DNA of 20,482 nucleotides from Saprospiraceae bacterium UBA2365 (lineage in GTDB: Bacteria > Bacteroidota > Bacteroidia > Chitinophagales > Saprospiraceae), in assembly GCA_002344345.1 (NCBI GenBank), contig DDTL01000027.1:1-20482 (forward strand). Direction: 5' to 3'. Shown piece after piece: positions 1-6,699 of this stretch. The translations under genes and the position numbers were made by a program. The notes under the pieces were generated by a model, which was not told the origin of the DNA, did no database searches, and saw nothing but the letters and a program-made list of their open reading frames with translations. Every line of letters begins with the position of its first letter. Positions within the stretch are counted from its first letter, which is position 1.

Positions 1-2
1 CC

Positions 3-31
3 ATCATTTAGGGGGTTAACCCACAAATGAT
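3..31. repeat. Nested dyad symmetry at the window edge
   Basis: A perfect 10-bp palindrome (GGGTTAACCC, 13-22) sits inside a second pair of inverted arms, ATCATTT (3-9) and AAATGAT (25-31). There is no T-tract on either side, so it is not a standard intrinsic terminator. It could be an operator or the 3' end structure of a gene outside the window. The rest of 32-198 shows no gene; the only ORF there is a seven-codon one just upstream of the first CDS. Confidence 0.5.
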
Positions 32-198
32 AAATTTTGTAATGAAGGGAGAATTCGTTTTTTTGCGGCTTAGGTATTTGAATATCTTGTTAAAGGCGGA
101 TAGTCAGGGGAAAAAGAATCACTAAAACCACAAGATAGATAAAAACTTTAATCAGTTATAAATATGAATGAAAAGAATGATCAATAAAGTTTAATAAT

Positions 199-486
199 AT
201 GAATATTTCAATTAGAACACAAGCGGATAATGGACATTTAATTCTTTATTTAATAAATAGTAATGGAATAAAGATTCTAACACTACGTGGAAATGAAAAT
301 GGAAATTGTACATTAGTAACTGGACACACTTATAGATTGGAATGGCATGTATGGAGTCCAACTTCGGCATATTATTCAATCAATGCTCTGGTAGAAACGC
401 CAGAATTAGGATCCCCCCCATTCGAGTGGGAGAAGTCATATGAAAGCCCTCATCAAGATATGGGTGGATTTTATTTTACTGTTTAA
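199..486 (+). CDS. Small unrecognised beta-rich protein (95 aa)
   Basis: I do not recognise this family. The 95-residue product has no signal peptide and no membrane segment. It is rich in aromatic residues and in alternating hydrophobic/polar stretches (HLILYLI, TYRLEWHVW, GGFYFTV), which suggests a small beta-sandwich. The ATG at 199 follows an in-frame TGA at 178, so no longer start is available, and there is no clear Shine-Dalgarno, as is usual in Bacteroidota. It ends only 13 nt before a secreted protein gene on the same strand, so the two are probably co-transcribed. Codons are AT-rich, unlike the housekeeping genes further right, which suggests an accessory origin. It could also be the C-terminal domain of a once larger protein whose upstream part is lost; nothing seen decides this. 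Confidence 0.6.
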   Translation: MNISIRTQADNGHLILYLINSNGIKILTLRGNENGNCTLVTGHTYRLEWHVWSPTSAYYSINALVETPELGSPPFEWEKSYESPHQDMGGFYFTV

Positions 487-499
487 CAAATAATATAAT

Positions 500-1618
500 A
501 TGAAAATTTTTATTCTATTCATATCATGTATTTTCGTTATTAATTCTATTTATGCTCAAAATGACGCAACATTTATAGTAAGTAAAGAGTTTGCGAAAAT
601 TGATACGCTTCGATTAAATAATATTCTCAATAGAAATATGAGTCCCAATGGAAATGGGACTATGCCAAATTTTATTTCAAATTTCTCTCTGGTGTCTTCT
701 TTTAGTGAAGGGGAGAACGGGAAAATAGAATTGAAATATGTTACTCCTCAAAAGCTTATTATGGGTCTACAAGTAGATCAAAAGATAAGTAAATCTGACA
801 AAACAGCTGTTCCGTTTGAACTTGATGGATTAAGTCCGGGCACAACTATTTCGTTGAATATAGGTAAATTGTTTTGGGAAAATATAGAACTACCAAGCAA
901 ATATTTTGACCTATTTATGAATGAAAAAGAAATGTATTGTAGGGAAAATGAAATAAATGGAGATAGTTGTAAAAATATAATGTTGTCGGAACTAGGGCCT
1001 AAATTTCAAAATAGAATCGCTTCAAAATTAAGAAAACCAATAATAATAAACATAAAAGGTTCTCTTACTAAATCGGAGTATAACTATACAAATGATTCAA
1101 TTTTCCTAATAGAGAATTCAAATTCATATTTGACACCCTCAATATCTTTTTCTTTTATTAGACCTATTGGAAGTTTGTCGATTTATGGGTATTTAGCATT
1201 TTCATATAATTATTCAGAATATTATACTTCTGGAGAAAATTTATCTTTTCTAATACCCTTTGGAAAAACGCCTAATTATTTTAACAAATCAGTTACTTTT
1301 GGTAAGCCAACAAAGGAGGTAGATAATAAGATTAATATTGAATATAGAAGAAATTTCCCTTATAAGATTGATTCTGAAAGCAAAACATTTGCTGTTTCTT
1401 TGTCAACAACTTATGGTTTCAATAGTGAAACATTTGCGATTTCTATACCTGTTTATTTTATTAATGGAGCAGATGACAAGGGAAAAATTCTGGGATTGCA
1501 GGGAGGTGTAAAATTCAGTTATATTACTAATACAAAAGAGTTAAAATCATTTAAAGATGGTTTCAATGTACAATTATTAGTTGCTTTGCCTTTTGATGTA
1601 TTTGGTGCATTAAAATAG
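500..1618 (+). CDS. Secreted, beta-strand-rich hypothetical protein (probable outer-membrane association)
   Basis: The 372-residue product starts with a clear Sec signal peptide: K2, a hydrophobic run to about residue 16, then IYAQN with likely cleavage after A19. The mature part has no helical membrane segments. Its C-terminal half (about residues 210-372) has many amphipathic strands with alternating polar and aromatic residues (for example SISFSFIRPIGSLSIYGYL and GGVKFSYI), and the protein ends in a hydrophobic stretch. That pattern suits an outer-membrane beta-barrel or a surface beta protein, but I cannot name a family. Two Cys lie near residues 148 and 157. It lies 13 nt after the small ORF at 199-486 and the two probably form an operon. 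Base composition is very AT-rich. The function is unknown. Confidence 0.75.
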   Translation: MKIFILFISCIFVINSIYAQNDATFIVSKEFAKIDTLRLNNILNRNMSPNGNGTMPNFISNFSLVSSFSEGENGKIELKYVTPQKLIMGLQVDQKISKSDKTAVPFELDGLSPGTTISLNIGKLFWENIELPSKYFDLFMNEKEMYCRENEINGDSCKNIMLSELGPKFQNRIASKLRKPIIINIKGSLTKSEYNYTNDSIFLIENSNSYLTPSISFSFIRPIGSLSIYGYLAFSYNYSEYYTSGENLSFLIPFGKTPNYFNKSVTFGKPTKEVDNKINIEYRRNFPYKIDSESKTFAVSLSTTYGFNSETFAISIPVYFINGADDKGKILGLQGGVKFSYITNTKELKSFKDGFNVQLLVALPFDVFGALK

Positions 1619-1903
1619 TAAACAGGTCTTTAATCTCAATGTCCCCAGAAATCAAAGTGTTTTCTATAAAAATGATAAGATAGAATTGACGTAATTATGC
1701 TAATGAGTAATTAGTTGTTCAATTCCTTGCTCATCACGAACGAGTGTTTTTATAACATTATCATGTTATATAAGAGCCTTTAAGTTTTAACAAAATGAAA
1801 TATTTGCATGGAATAGATTTGATATCATTCAAGGCATTTTTTCAAATTGTTATTAATAACAAAATTGAATATTATTAATTAACGGATTAATTGTTTGATT
1901 TAC

Positions 1904-2617
1904 ATGAACAAAATAGCTTTATTGATTATTTTCCTGCTGTCTGCTAATCTTAGTAATTCACAATCGACTAAGACTCACAAATTAATGAGAGATACAATTG
2001 TTAAGGTTGGAAATACTTCAGTCATGTTTTTGCGTGGTACAGATATAACTATTAAAGATAGGAAAAATGTTATTTCAGGTACTTTAGCCAACAACCTAAA
2101 ACTCTATTCAGCGGCTAAAAAAGATGTTTTTCTTTCAAAAAACACTAAAGTAGTTTTTAATGCGAATGGTAAAGTAATTAGTGGTACTTTACATATCTCA
2201 CAAAAGAACATTTGTTTTCCATTACCACGAGATCCAAATAGGTGCATTCAAGTTTTGGAGGGAAGTTATTTTTCCTTATATGATGATGGGACTTTTCAAA
2301 GTGGGACATTAAAAAATATAGCAGGATTCAAACCATCTAATAGTAAAACTTTAATATTGTTTTTAAATAATGGTTTAGTTTATCTAAGAGATGATGGCAC
2401 CATAAAATCTGGGTATCTGTATAAAGAATTAAATAGTAAATGGGGTCAATTTAGAGGTGGATGTTATATTGAATTTGATGAAAAAGGGGACATTGTAAAA
2501 GGTGTAAGAAATTTTAATTTCCCCAATACGGGAAAGTTTATTATTGAGCATATTGAGTTTAAGAATGGTACACCTTACAGATTAACAAATAAACTTCCCT
2601 GTGAATGTGAGTCTTAA
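1904..2617 (+). CDS. Secreted protein with MORN-like glycine repeats
   Basis: The start is taken at ATG 1904 (MNKIALLIIFLL), which gives a normal signal peptide ending near residue 20 and a product of 237 aa. A TTG three codons upstream (1895) would only add MIY. The mature protein carries about five copies of a degenerate strand-turn-strand unit, roughly (D/N)-G-x-hydrophobic-x-S-G-x-L: RKNVISGTL, NGKVISGTL, DGTFQSGTL, DGTIKSGYL and KGDIVKGV. This resembles MORN/WG-type repeats found in exported proteins of Bacteroidota and spirochaetes. Four Cys occur in the second half and at the C-terminus (LPCECES). No catalytic motif is visible. It stands alone, with 276 bp before it and a convergent operon after it. 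The role is unknown; a surface or periplasmic structural protein is a guess. Confidence 0.75.
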   Translation: MNKIALLIIFLLSANLSNSQSTKTHKLMRDTIVKVGNTSVMFLRGTDITIKDRKNVISGTLANNLKLYSAAKKDVFLSKNTKVVFNANGKVISGTLHISQKNICFPLPRDPNRCIQVLEGSYFSLYDDGTFQSGTLKNIAGFKPSNSKTLILFLNNGLVYLRDDGTIKSGYLYKELNSKWGQFRGGCYIEFDEKGDIVKGVRNFNFPNTGKFIIEHIEFKNGTPYRLTNKLPCECES

Positions 2618-2677
2618 TTTTATCGAAGTCGTAATCAGGCTCTGGAATTGATGAGGGAAACTCAGGGATTAAAGTAA

Positions 2678-2703
2678 CTACAACACCATAATGGTCATTG
2701 TAG
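2678..2703. repeat. Hairpin between convergent genes
   Basis: Nested inverted arms CTACAA (2678-2683) with TTGTAG (2698-2703) and ACCAT (2685-2689) with ATGGT (2691-2695) would form a compact stem-loop. It lies in the 154-bp gap between the convergent repeat-protein gene and the SecB-like gene. No run of T follows on either strand, so a role as a bidirectional transcription end is only a suggestion. Confidence 0.45.
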
Positions 2704-2771
2704 CGAATTAAATTTGCAATTTATATTGGCTGTAACGGGCATTGGCTTATTGTAGTATGATCCTTTTTGTT

Positions 2772-3266
2772 TTAGTTCAACCCACTTTTGGTATTTTTTT
2801 TAGTTTCTAAAAGGTACTCTTCCTCCTCCCCAAAAAGTTTAAAACGAATATCCTCTTTTATCATGGTTGAAACATTGAGCGTCGGTAACAGGATGTCGGA
2901 AAGCCAGGCAGGTTTCTTTGCGTGTACTATACCGCGGGCCGTGCCAACTGCGATCACCAGAAAATGGGTCAAGAGATCCACAGGCAGATTCAAAGTACGG
3001 TCTGTGGTCTGTGATTCCCGGAACGACGGATCAAGTTGGAAATGACATCCCGATTTCAACAACAAAACGGGCTTTGACTTTTGCTCAAAAATGATCCTCG
3101 TGAACATGCCTACAATCTTTTGTTCGTCATTCACCCGGATATCCAAACCTAAATTGATTTCGAATCCCGTTTTTACAGGATCAAAATTTTCTTTGAAAGT
3201 AGCAAACTCATCTGTTGTGATGGAAACTAATTGAAAGGAAATTTTATCAGCTTTTTTGGACTTCAT
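2772..3266 (-). CDS. SecB-like chaperone of a toxin-antitoxin-chaperone-type operon
   Basis: The 164-residue protein has no signal peptide or membrane segment. It resembles the SecB-like fold: an N-terminal strand region (ISFQLVSI), a FEINLGLDIRV strand followed by IVGMFTRIIFEQ, and a C-terminal helical part with LPVDLLTHFLVIAVGTARGI and the DILLPTLNV segment, matching the position of the conserved ARG and LP elements of SecB relatives. Canonical SecB binds unfolded preproteins. In TAC modules a dedicated SecB-like protein binds the C-terminal tail of the antitoxin and protects it. The start ATG overlaps the stop of the XRE gene by 4 nt (ATGA), which implies translational coupling and a shared role. 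The last about 15 residues are Lys-rich and look disordered. The assignment rests on recognised motifs and gene order, so it is good but not certain. Confidence 0.7.
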   Translation of the reverse strand: MKSKKADKISFQLVSITTDEFATFKENFDPVKTGFEINLGLDIRVNDEQKIVGMFTRIIFEQKSKPVLLLKSGCHFQLDPSFRESQTTDRTLNLPVDLLTHFLVIAVGTARGIVHAKKPAWLSDILLPTLNVSTMIKEDIRFKLFGEEEEYLLETKKNTKSGLN

Positions 3267-3739
3267 GCGATTCTCAGATAATTTTTGATGGAAGATGGCT
3301 TACTCACAGTTTCGGTAATTGATGAATGTTTCATTTTCCCGGAAAAAACTGGCATTTCTTCGCTTGTATACCTGATCACCGTTTGTTGTAACCTCGCATG
3401 ATGTCGTATAGCGCCCGGTTCATGTTTGTGTATGCTGATCAGGCAAATATCCAGTACTTGTTCCAGCTTTCTGATGGTTTGCAGCGTCAGATTTTGTCTT
3501 CCTTTCATGATCCTTGTCAATGCCTGCGGTGTAATAGCCAGCCTTTCTGCCAGCATCGTCTGACGAATGTTTTGCTCTTTAATGGCTTCAGCTATTCTCA
3601 ATGCGATCACCACAAAATCCTCCAAAGAATCTGCATGAGCCTTGTTCCAGTGTGCTATTTCTCTCCATTTATCATTTTTGTCCTCCGGTTTACTCAATTG
3701 CTTGAGTTTTGCAATTTTCTCCTCTCTTGTCAGTGCCAT
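3263..3739 (-). CDS. XRE/HigA-like antitoxin with extended C-terminal tail
   Basis: This 158-residue DNA-binding protein has a helix-turn-helix of the XRE/Cro type at about residues 46-104 (ALRIAEAIKEQ, then QTMLAERLAITPQALTRIM with recognition helix TPQALTRIMKG, then LTLQTIRKLEQVL). The N-terminal 40 residues are charged (TREEKIAKLKQLSKPEDKNDKW) and typical of a Bacteroidota antitoxin group paired with an upstream toxin-like gene. Such proteins usually neutralise the toxin and repress their own promoter. Beyond the HTH there is a tail of about 54 residues (105-158) ending SSIKNYLRIA. In TAC systems the equivalent tail is the chaperone-addiction region bound by the SecB-like protein. The gene lies 18 nt after the broken toxin-like gene and overlaps the chaperone gene by 4 nt. 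Confidence 0.8.
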   Translation of the reverse strand: MALTREEKIAKLKQLSKPEDKNDKWREIAHWNKAHADSLEDFVVIALRIAEAIKEQNIRQTMLAERLAITPQALTRIMKGRQNLTLQTIRKLEQVLDICLISIHKHEPGAIRHHARLQQTVIRYTSEEMPVFSGKMKHSSITETVSKPSSIKNYLRIA

Positions 3740-3757
3740 ATTTTTTATTCTTCTTAT

Positions 3758-4299
3758 TTATAAATAGCCTTGCTGCTTTAAATGTCTGGATGCACTTTCG
3801 AGCTTATCAAGCTCATTTTTTAATAAAGGATCATCCTGCATTTGCTTTACCAGCTTAATTCCATAGCCTGTAATGAAGTACAGATTTGAATCACATTTAA
3901 CTGCATAGATCCTTATCCATGGGGCTTCTCCGCTGCGTCCCGTGGCTCTGAAGTCGGTATAATAACGGTGATGGGTGAATGCTCCTTCCTTATGTAACTG
4001 AACAAATAATGAATCCAGATCAGGTTTTTTGTATGCTGAACTGTTTTCAGCCAGTTCTAAAATCTGCTAGTCAATTCATTTACTTCCTGGATCGTTTTCA
4101 GAACAGCACTTTGAACATCCGTTCTGAAAAAATCAAGCTTTCCCTTATTCTGTTCAAAATATGCAAGAAGAAACTCAGCGTCGGAATATTGTTCCGCCAT
4201 TTGGTTCATGCTGTGGTCTGCCTCTGCAGTCCGGTGAACAGCATATAATGCACCTGTTATTATTTCTTTAATTTCAAAAATCTTGACAATAATAAACAT
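3758..4299 (-). pseudogene. Frameshifted toxin-like gene upstream of the XRE antitoxin
   Basis: Read on the minus strand, frame one gives 80 residues from ATG 4299 (MFIIVKIFEIKEII to ELTSRF) and hits TAG at 4059-4057. The downstream frame continues as LELAENSSAY, and later has APWIRIYAVK, LYFITGYGIKL and LKNELDKLESASRHLK before TAA at 3758. Adding one T to the T4 run (plus-strand A4 at 4059-4062) joins the halves as SRF-LELAENS and restores a continuous 180-residue protein. From memory, intact Bacteroidota relatives have this same order: an N-terminal IKEI/LYAVH region, an acidic middle, then a W(I/L)RIYA-x-ITG-x-IKL-x-M core and a C-terminal coiled stretch. They sit directly before an XRE gene. 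The toxic activity is inferred from gene order, not from a known active site. Possible explanations are a true mutation, a sequencing error in a homopolymer, or slippage at the stop. Confidence 0.7.
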
Positions 4300-4325
4300 A
4301 TAAGTTTAAAAAAAAGATAAAAAAT

Positions 4326-4341
4326 ATATCGTTTTTGATAT
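4326..4341. promoter_or_regulatory. Candidate antitoxin operator dyad
   Basis: An inverted repeat ATATC (4326-4330), spacer GTTTTT, GATAT (4337-4341) lies 27 nt upstream of the toxin-like ATG, where XRE-type antitoxins commonly bind to autoregulate. The arms are only 5 bp and the surrounding DNA is AT-rich, so chance is a real alternative. Confidence 0.3.
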
Positions 4342-4377
4342 TTTTTTTATTATATATTATTTATTTCTAATTTGTTC

Positions 4378-4421
4378 TTTTCATGAGAGCATTTGGATGG
4401 ATCTCCAAATCCTCATGGAAA
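4378..4421. repeat. Long imperfect hairpin
   Basis: Outer arms CATGAG (4382-4387) and CTCATG (4412-4417), extended by TTT (4378-4380) with AAA (4419-4421), enclose inner arms ATTTGGA (4391-4397) and TCCAAAT (4404-4410) around a 6-nt loop. Unpaired bases are 3 nt on the left and 1 nt on the right. This is the strongest structure in the gap between the toxin-like operon and the M14 gene. Confidence 0.6.
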
Positions 4422-4438
4422 TTAAATAATTAAATGAA

Positions 4439-4458
4439 AAGATCATTTATGTGATCTT
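4439..4458. repeat. Perfect 7-bp-arm hairpin
   Basis: AAGATCA (4439-4445) and TGATCTT (4452-4458) pair across a 6-nt loop. It follows the long hairpin by 17 nt and is followed by a smaller one, AAGTT (4465-4469) with AACTT (4477-4481). Confidence 0.5.
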
Positions 4459-4750
4459 CTGAACAAGTTACCATCCAACTTCTATTATTGGAATATTTAT
4501 TCAAAAATAAAAATAATTCATGCATAGTTTTTAGAATAGATAGAATCTAAAATCTCTTAGAGAATCATAGCTCAATCAATCACATCAATATCAATCCACA
4601 CTCGAAAATCCGCTTCATCTTTGTTACACCTACTGAAAATCCTTACCGAAAAGTTCCTGTTCACTGTTCACTGATTACTACTTACCGATCCCGATCAACT
4701 TACACAAAAAAACATCCCTACTTTCCACCCCATTCCTCCCCAATTATCCT

Positions 4751-4758
4751 TACTTTTG
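4751..4758 (+). promoter_or_regulatory. Bacteroidota -7 element before the M14 peptidase
   Basis: TACTTTTG matches the Bacteroidota TAnnTTTG consensus exactly. A TTTC at 4722-4725 is a weak candidate for the -33 TTTG element. Transcription would start near 4765, about 15 nt before ATG 4780. This argues against the alternative TTG start at 4756, which would lie inside the promoter element. Confidence 0.5.
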
Positions 4759-4779
4759 AAACAAATTCAAATTGTTACC

Positions 4780-6282
4780 ATGCAGAAAAATCTCCTGTAT
4801 TTTTGGATGATGTTCTTATTGCCATTCCTGGTTTTTTCCCAGGAAACACCACTGGAAAAGTCGGGTTTTACCAGGATCACCAGCTATGATGAACTGACCG
4901 GTTATGTAAAAACTTTGGATGAACAGTCCGATATCCTTTCACTGGATATCATAGGCTCAACTTTGCAAAATCGTCCGGTCTATGCGCTCCATTTCTCCAA
5001 AAAGGGCGTCGGAAAAGACAGATCTAAACTCAAAGTCCTATTCTTTGCCCAACAACACGGGAATGAACAATCCGGAAAAGAGGGCATGCTGCTGCTCGCA
5101 AAAAAACTGATCCTGCCGGAATTCAGCCATCTTTTCAACCACATCGACCTGGTTTTGATACCGCAGGTCAATCCCGATGGCTCGGAAGTCAACCAAAGAC
5201 GGAACGGGCGGCATATTGACCTCAACAGGAATCACCTGATCATGACTGAACCCGAGACACAGGCGCTGCATATGCTTTTCGACCGATATCTTTTTGAGGT
5301 TACCATGGATGTTCATGAATATTCTCCCTACAGTGAATCCTGGGAAAAATCTGGTTACCGCAAAAACAGCGATGTCACCCTGGGCGCCTGTACCAATATC
5401 AATATTTCCCCAACACTCAGAACCTTTGCCAATGAACAGGTTTTACCCCGTATTTTGGAAAAACTGAAACAGAGTGGCTTTTCTTCCTTTTTATATTTGC
5501 CGGGTGGTCCTCCTGAAATCAGCTACCTGCGTCAAAGCACTTTCGATATCAACGACGGAAGGCAAAGTCTGGGCATACAAAACACGCTCTCATTTATCCA
5601 GGAAGGTATGAATGGAAAGGATATGTTCCTTGAAAACATCGAACATCGGGCAAAAGGACAGATGAGCGGTATGCTGGACATGCTTGAATTGGTATATGAA
5701 CAGGCAACAGTGATCAAAAAAATGGTCAGAAGAGAAAGGAAATCAATGCTTTCCGGATTGAGTTCAGGCGCTACATCAATACAGATGATCCATCGTTCAG
5801 ACGGAACCATGCTCCAACTACCGGTTTACTCGTATGATTTAGCGAAAGATACCATTTTAGTAACAGATAATTTCAGACCTGTTGTTGAGTCCCTGAAAGA
5901 AGTCGATGATCCTGTCGCCTACCTGATTCCGCAGGATGACAGTAACCTGGTCAACTGGCTCAAAAACACAGGGATAGCATACGGGCGTTTTCCAAAAAAG
6001 AAAGGCGTAAAATTTGAAACATATTACATAGAGAAAATCGATTCAATTGATTTTGAAGGAGATTGGGTTATTGATCCTGCATTGGCCAAACAGTTGACCG
6101 GACACGTAGACCAGTCAAAATATTGGTATGTTCCGGTCAGGCAACTCAAAGGGAAAATGATCATTCAGGCACTGGAACCAAAATCTATGCTTGGTTTGGC
6201 CACTTATCCTCAATTTGCATATCTGGTCAAGAGCGCATCTGATTATCCGGTTTTGAGGGTGGTTAAAAAAGGGAAAGAATGA
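4780..6282 (+). CDS. Secreted M14 zinc carboxypeptidase
   Basis: The 500-residue protein should hydrolyse C-terminal residues or peptide side links using one zinc ion, in the periplasm or outside the cell. A signal peptide covers residues 1-20 (MQKNLLYFW, hydrophobic core, VFSQ). The M14 catalytic features appear in order: HGNE with zinc ligands H93 and E96, NPDG (131-134), RRNGRHIDLNR (140-150, substrate carboxylate-binding Asn/Arg), zinc ligand H179 in DVHE, and the probable catalytic Glu E275 in LSFIQEG. Residues about 330-500 form a non-catalytic C-terminal region, as in many Bacteroidota M14 proteins. ATG 4780 is preferred over TTG 4756 because it gives a standard signal peptide and lies after the promoter. 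It is probably a single-gene unit. Confidence 0.9.
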   Translation: MQKNLLYFWMMFLLPFLVFSQETPLEKSGFTRITSYDELTGYVKTLDEQSDILSLDIIGSTLQNRPVYALHFSKKGVGKDRSKLKVLFFAQQHGNEQSGKEGMLLLAKKLILPEFSHLFNHIDLVLIPQVNPDGSEVNQRRNGRHIDLNRNHLIMTEPETQALHMLFDRYLFEVTMDVHEYSPYSESWEKSGYRKNSDVTLGACTNINISPTLRTFANEQVLPRILEKLKQSGFSSFLYLPGGPPEISYLRQSTFDINDGRQSLGIQNTLSFIQEGMNGKDMFLENIEHRAKGQMSGMLDMLELVYEQATVIKKMVRRERKSMLSGLSSGATSIQMIHRSDGTMLQLPVYSYDLAKDTILVTDNFRPVVESLKEVDDPVAYLIPQDDSNLVNWLKNTGIAYGRFPKKKGVKFETYYIEKIDSIDFEGDWVIDPALAKQLTGHVDQSKYWYVPVRQLKGKMIIQALEPKSMLGLATYPQFAYLVKSASDYPVLRVVKKGKE

Positions 6283-6328
6283 CCCTGATTTTAAAAACCA
6301 TATTCAATCTCTTAACTGAGCTTGATAT

Positions 6329-6363
6329 ACGATTTTTGTATAAAATACAAGATCTGAAATCGT
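6329..6363. repeat. Bulged hairpin after the M14 gene
   Basis: ACGATTTTTGTAT (6329-6341) can pair with ATACAA (6345-6350) and, past a 6-nt bulge, AAATCGT (6357-6363), with an AAA loop. It lies 46 nt after the M14 stop codon. There is no T-tract, so a role in 3' end formation is possible but unproven. Confidence 0.4.
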
Positions 6364-6370
6364 TAATCGG

Positions 6371-6458
6371 AGCCTGCCCGCATGAGCCTGCCCGTATGGG
6401 GCCTGCCCGTATGAGCTTGCCCGTATGGGGCTTGCCCGTATGGGGACTGCCCGTATGG
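6371..6458 (+). repeat. GC-rich tandem repeat, about six copies of 14-15 bp
   Basis: Six consecutive units follow the pattern (A/G)G(C/A)(C/T)TGCCCGTATG(G). The core CTGCCCG(T/C)ATG occurs in four units and TTGCCCGTATG in two. Unit lengths are 14, 15, 14, 15, 15 and 15 nt, so the array does not keep a reading frame. It is much richer in G and C than its surroundings. There are no spacers, so it is not a CRISPR array. It looks like a minisatellite. Confidence 0.85.
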
Positions 6459-6617
6459 AAGGGAATCTTAAATCATTTTCCTCTTTGGTTCAGGCTTGTC
6501 CGGCTTGGGAGTAAAAAATAAAAATTTCGTGATTTTCGTATCTGTTTTGTGTGCTTTGTGGAACTCAAAAAATCTGTTGACATTCCCTGTAATGATCTCA
6601 ATAACAATACTTATCCG

Positions 6618-6631
6618 GGAGTATATACTCC
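6618..6631. repeat. Perfect 14-bp palindrome
   Basis: GGAGTATATACTCC is a perfect palindrome located 69 nt past the 3' end of adk, between convergent genes. It may be a protein-binding site or a transcription-end structure; nothing nearby explains it. Confidence 0.4.
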
Positions 6632-6699
6632 AGATACGAAATACTGCCAATACCCATCAAAATGGAATTGCCCGGAAAAACAGAAAATAAAAATTCAGC

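Larger units (their letters stand above)
4300..4779. other. 480-bp divergent intergenic region with hairpins and a C-rich stretch
   Basis: No gene is supported here. The part next to the toxin-like gene (4300-4375) is extremely AT-rich and should hold its promoter and operator. Then follow three hairpins between 4378 and 4481, an AT-rich stretch, and a C-rich, G-poor stretch on the plus strand (about 4560-4750) with an imperfect duplication (CTGTTCACTGTTCACTG near 4660). It ends with the probable promoter of the M14 peptidase gene. Confidence 0.6.
6283..6699. other. 417-bp convergent intergenic region
   Basis: The region separates the M14 gene from adk, which run towards each other. It contains a bulged hairpin at 6329-6363, a GC-rich tandem repeat at 6371-6458 and a 14-bp palindrome at 6618-6631. 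The short reading frames here are low-complexity translations of the repeat or lack any recognisable protein feature, so I call no gene. Confidence 0.6.

Noticed and set aside
4051..4075. Classic programmed -1 frameshift site in the toxin-like gene
   Set aside because: The T4 run beside TAG could slip, but there is no X-XXY-YYZ heptamer and no clear downstream stem-loop, so mutation or read error is more likely.
3398..4248. Plus-strand ORFs across the TAC-like operon
   Set aside because: They run antisense to the XRE and toxin-like genes, are Cys/Phe-rich and have no protein features.
6371..6458. CRISPR array
   Set aside because: Units are 14-15 bp and directly adjacent, with no spacers and no cas genes nearby.
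6279..6521. Plus-strand ORF overlapping the M14 stop by 4 nt
   Set aside because: The ATGA overlap looks operon-like, but most of the translation is low-complexity sequence from the 14-15 bp tandem repeat, whose mixed unit lengths do not keep frame.
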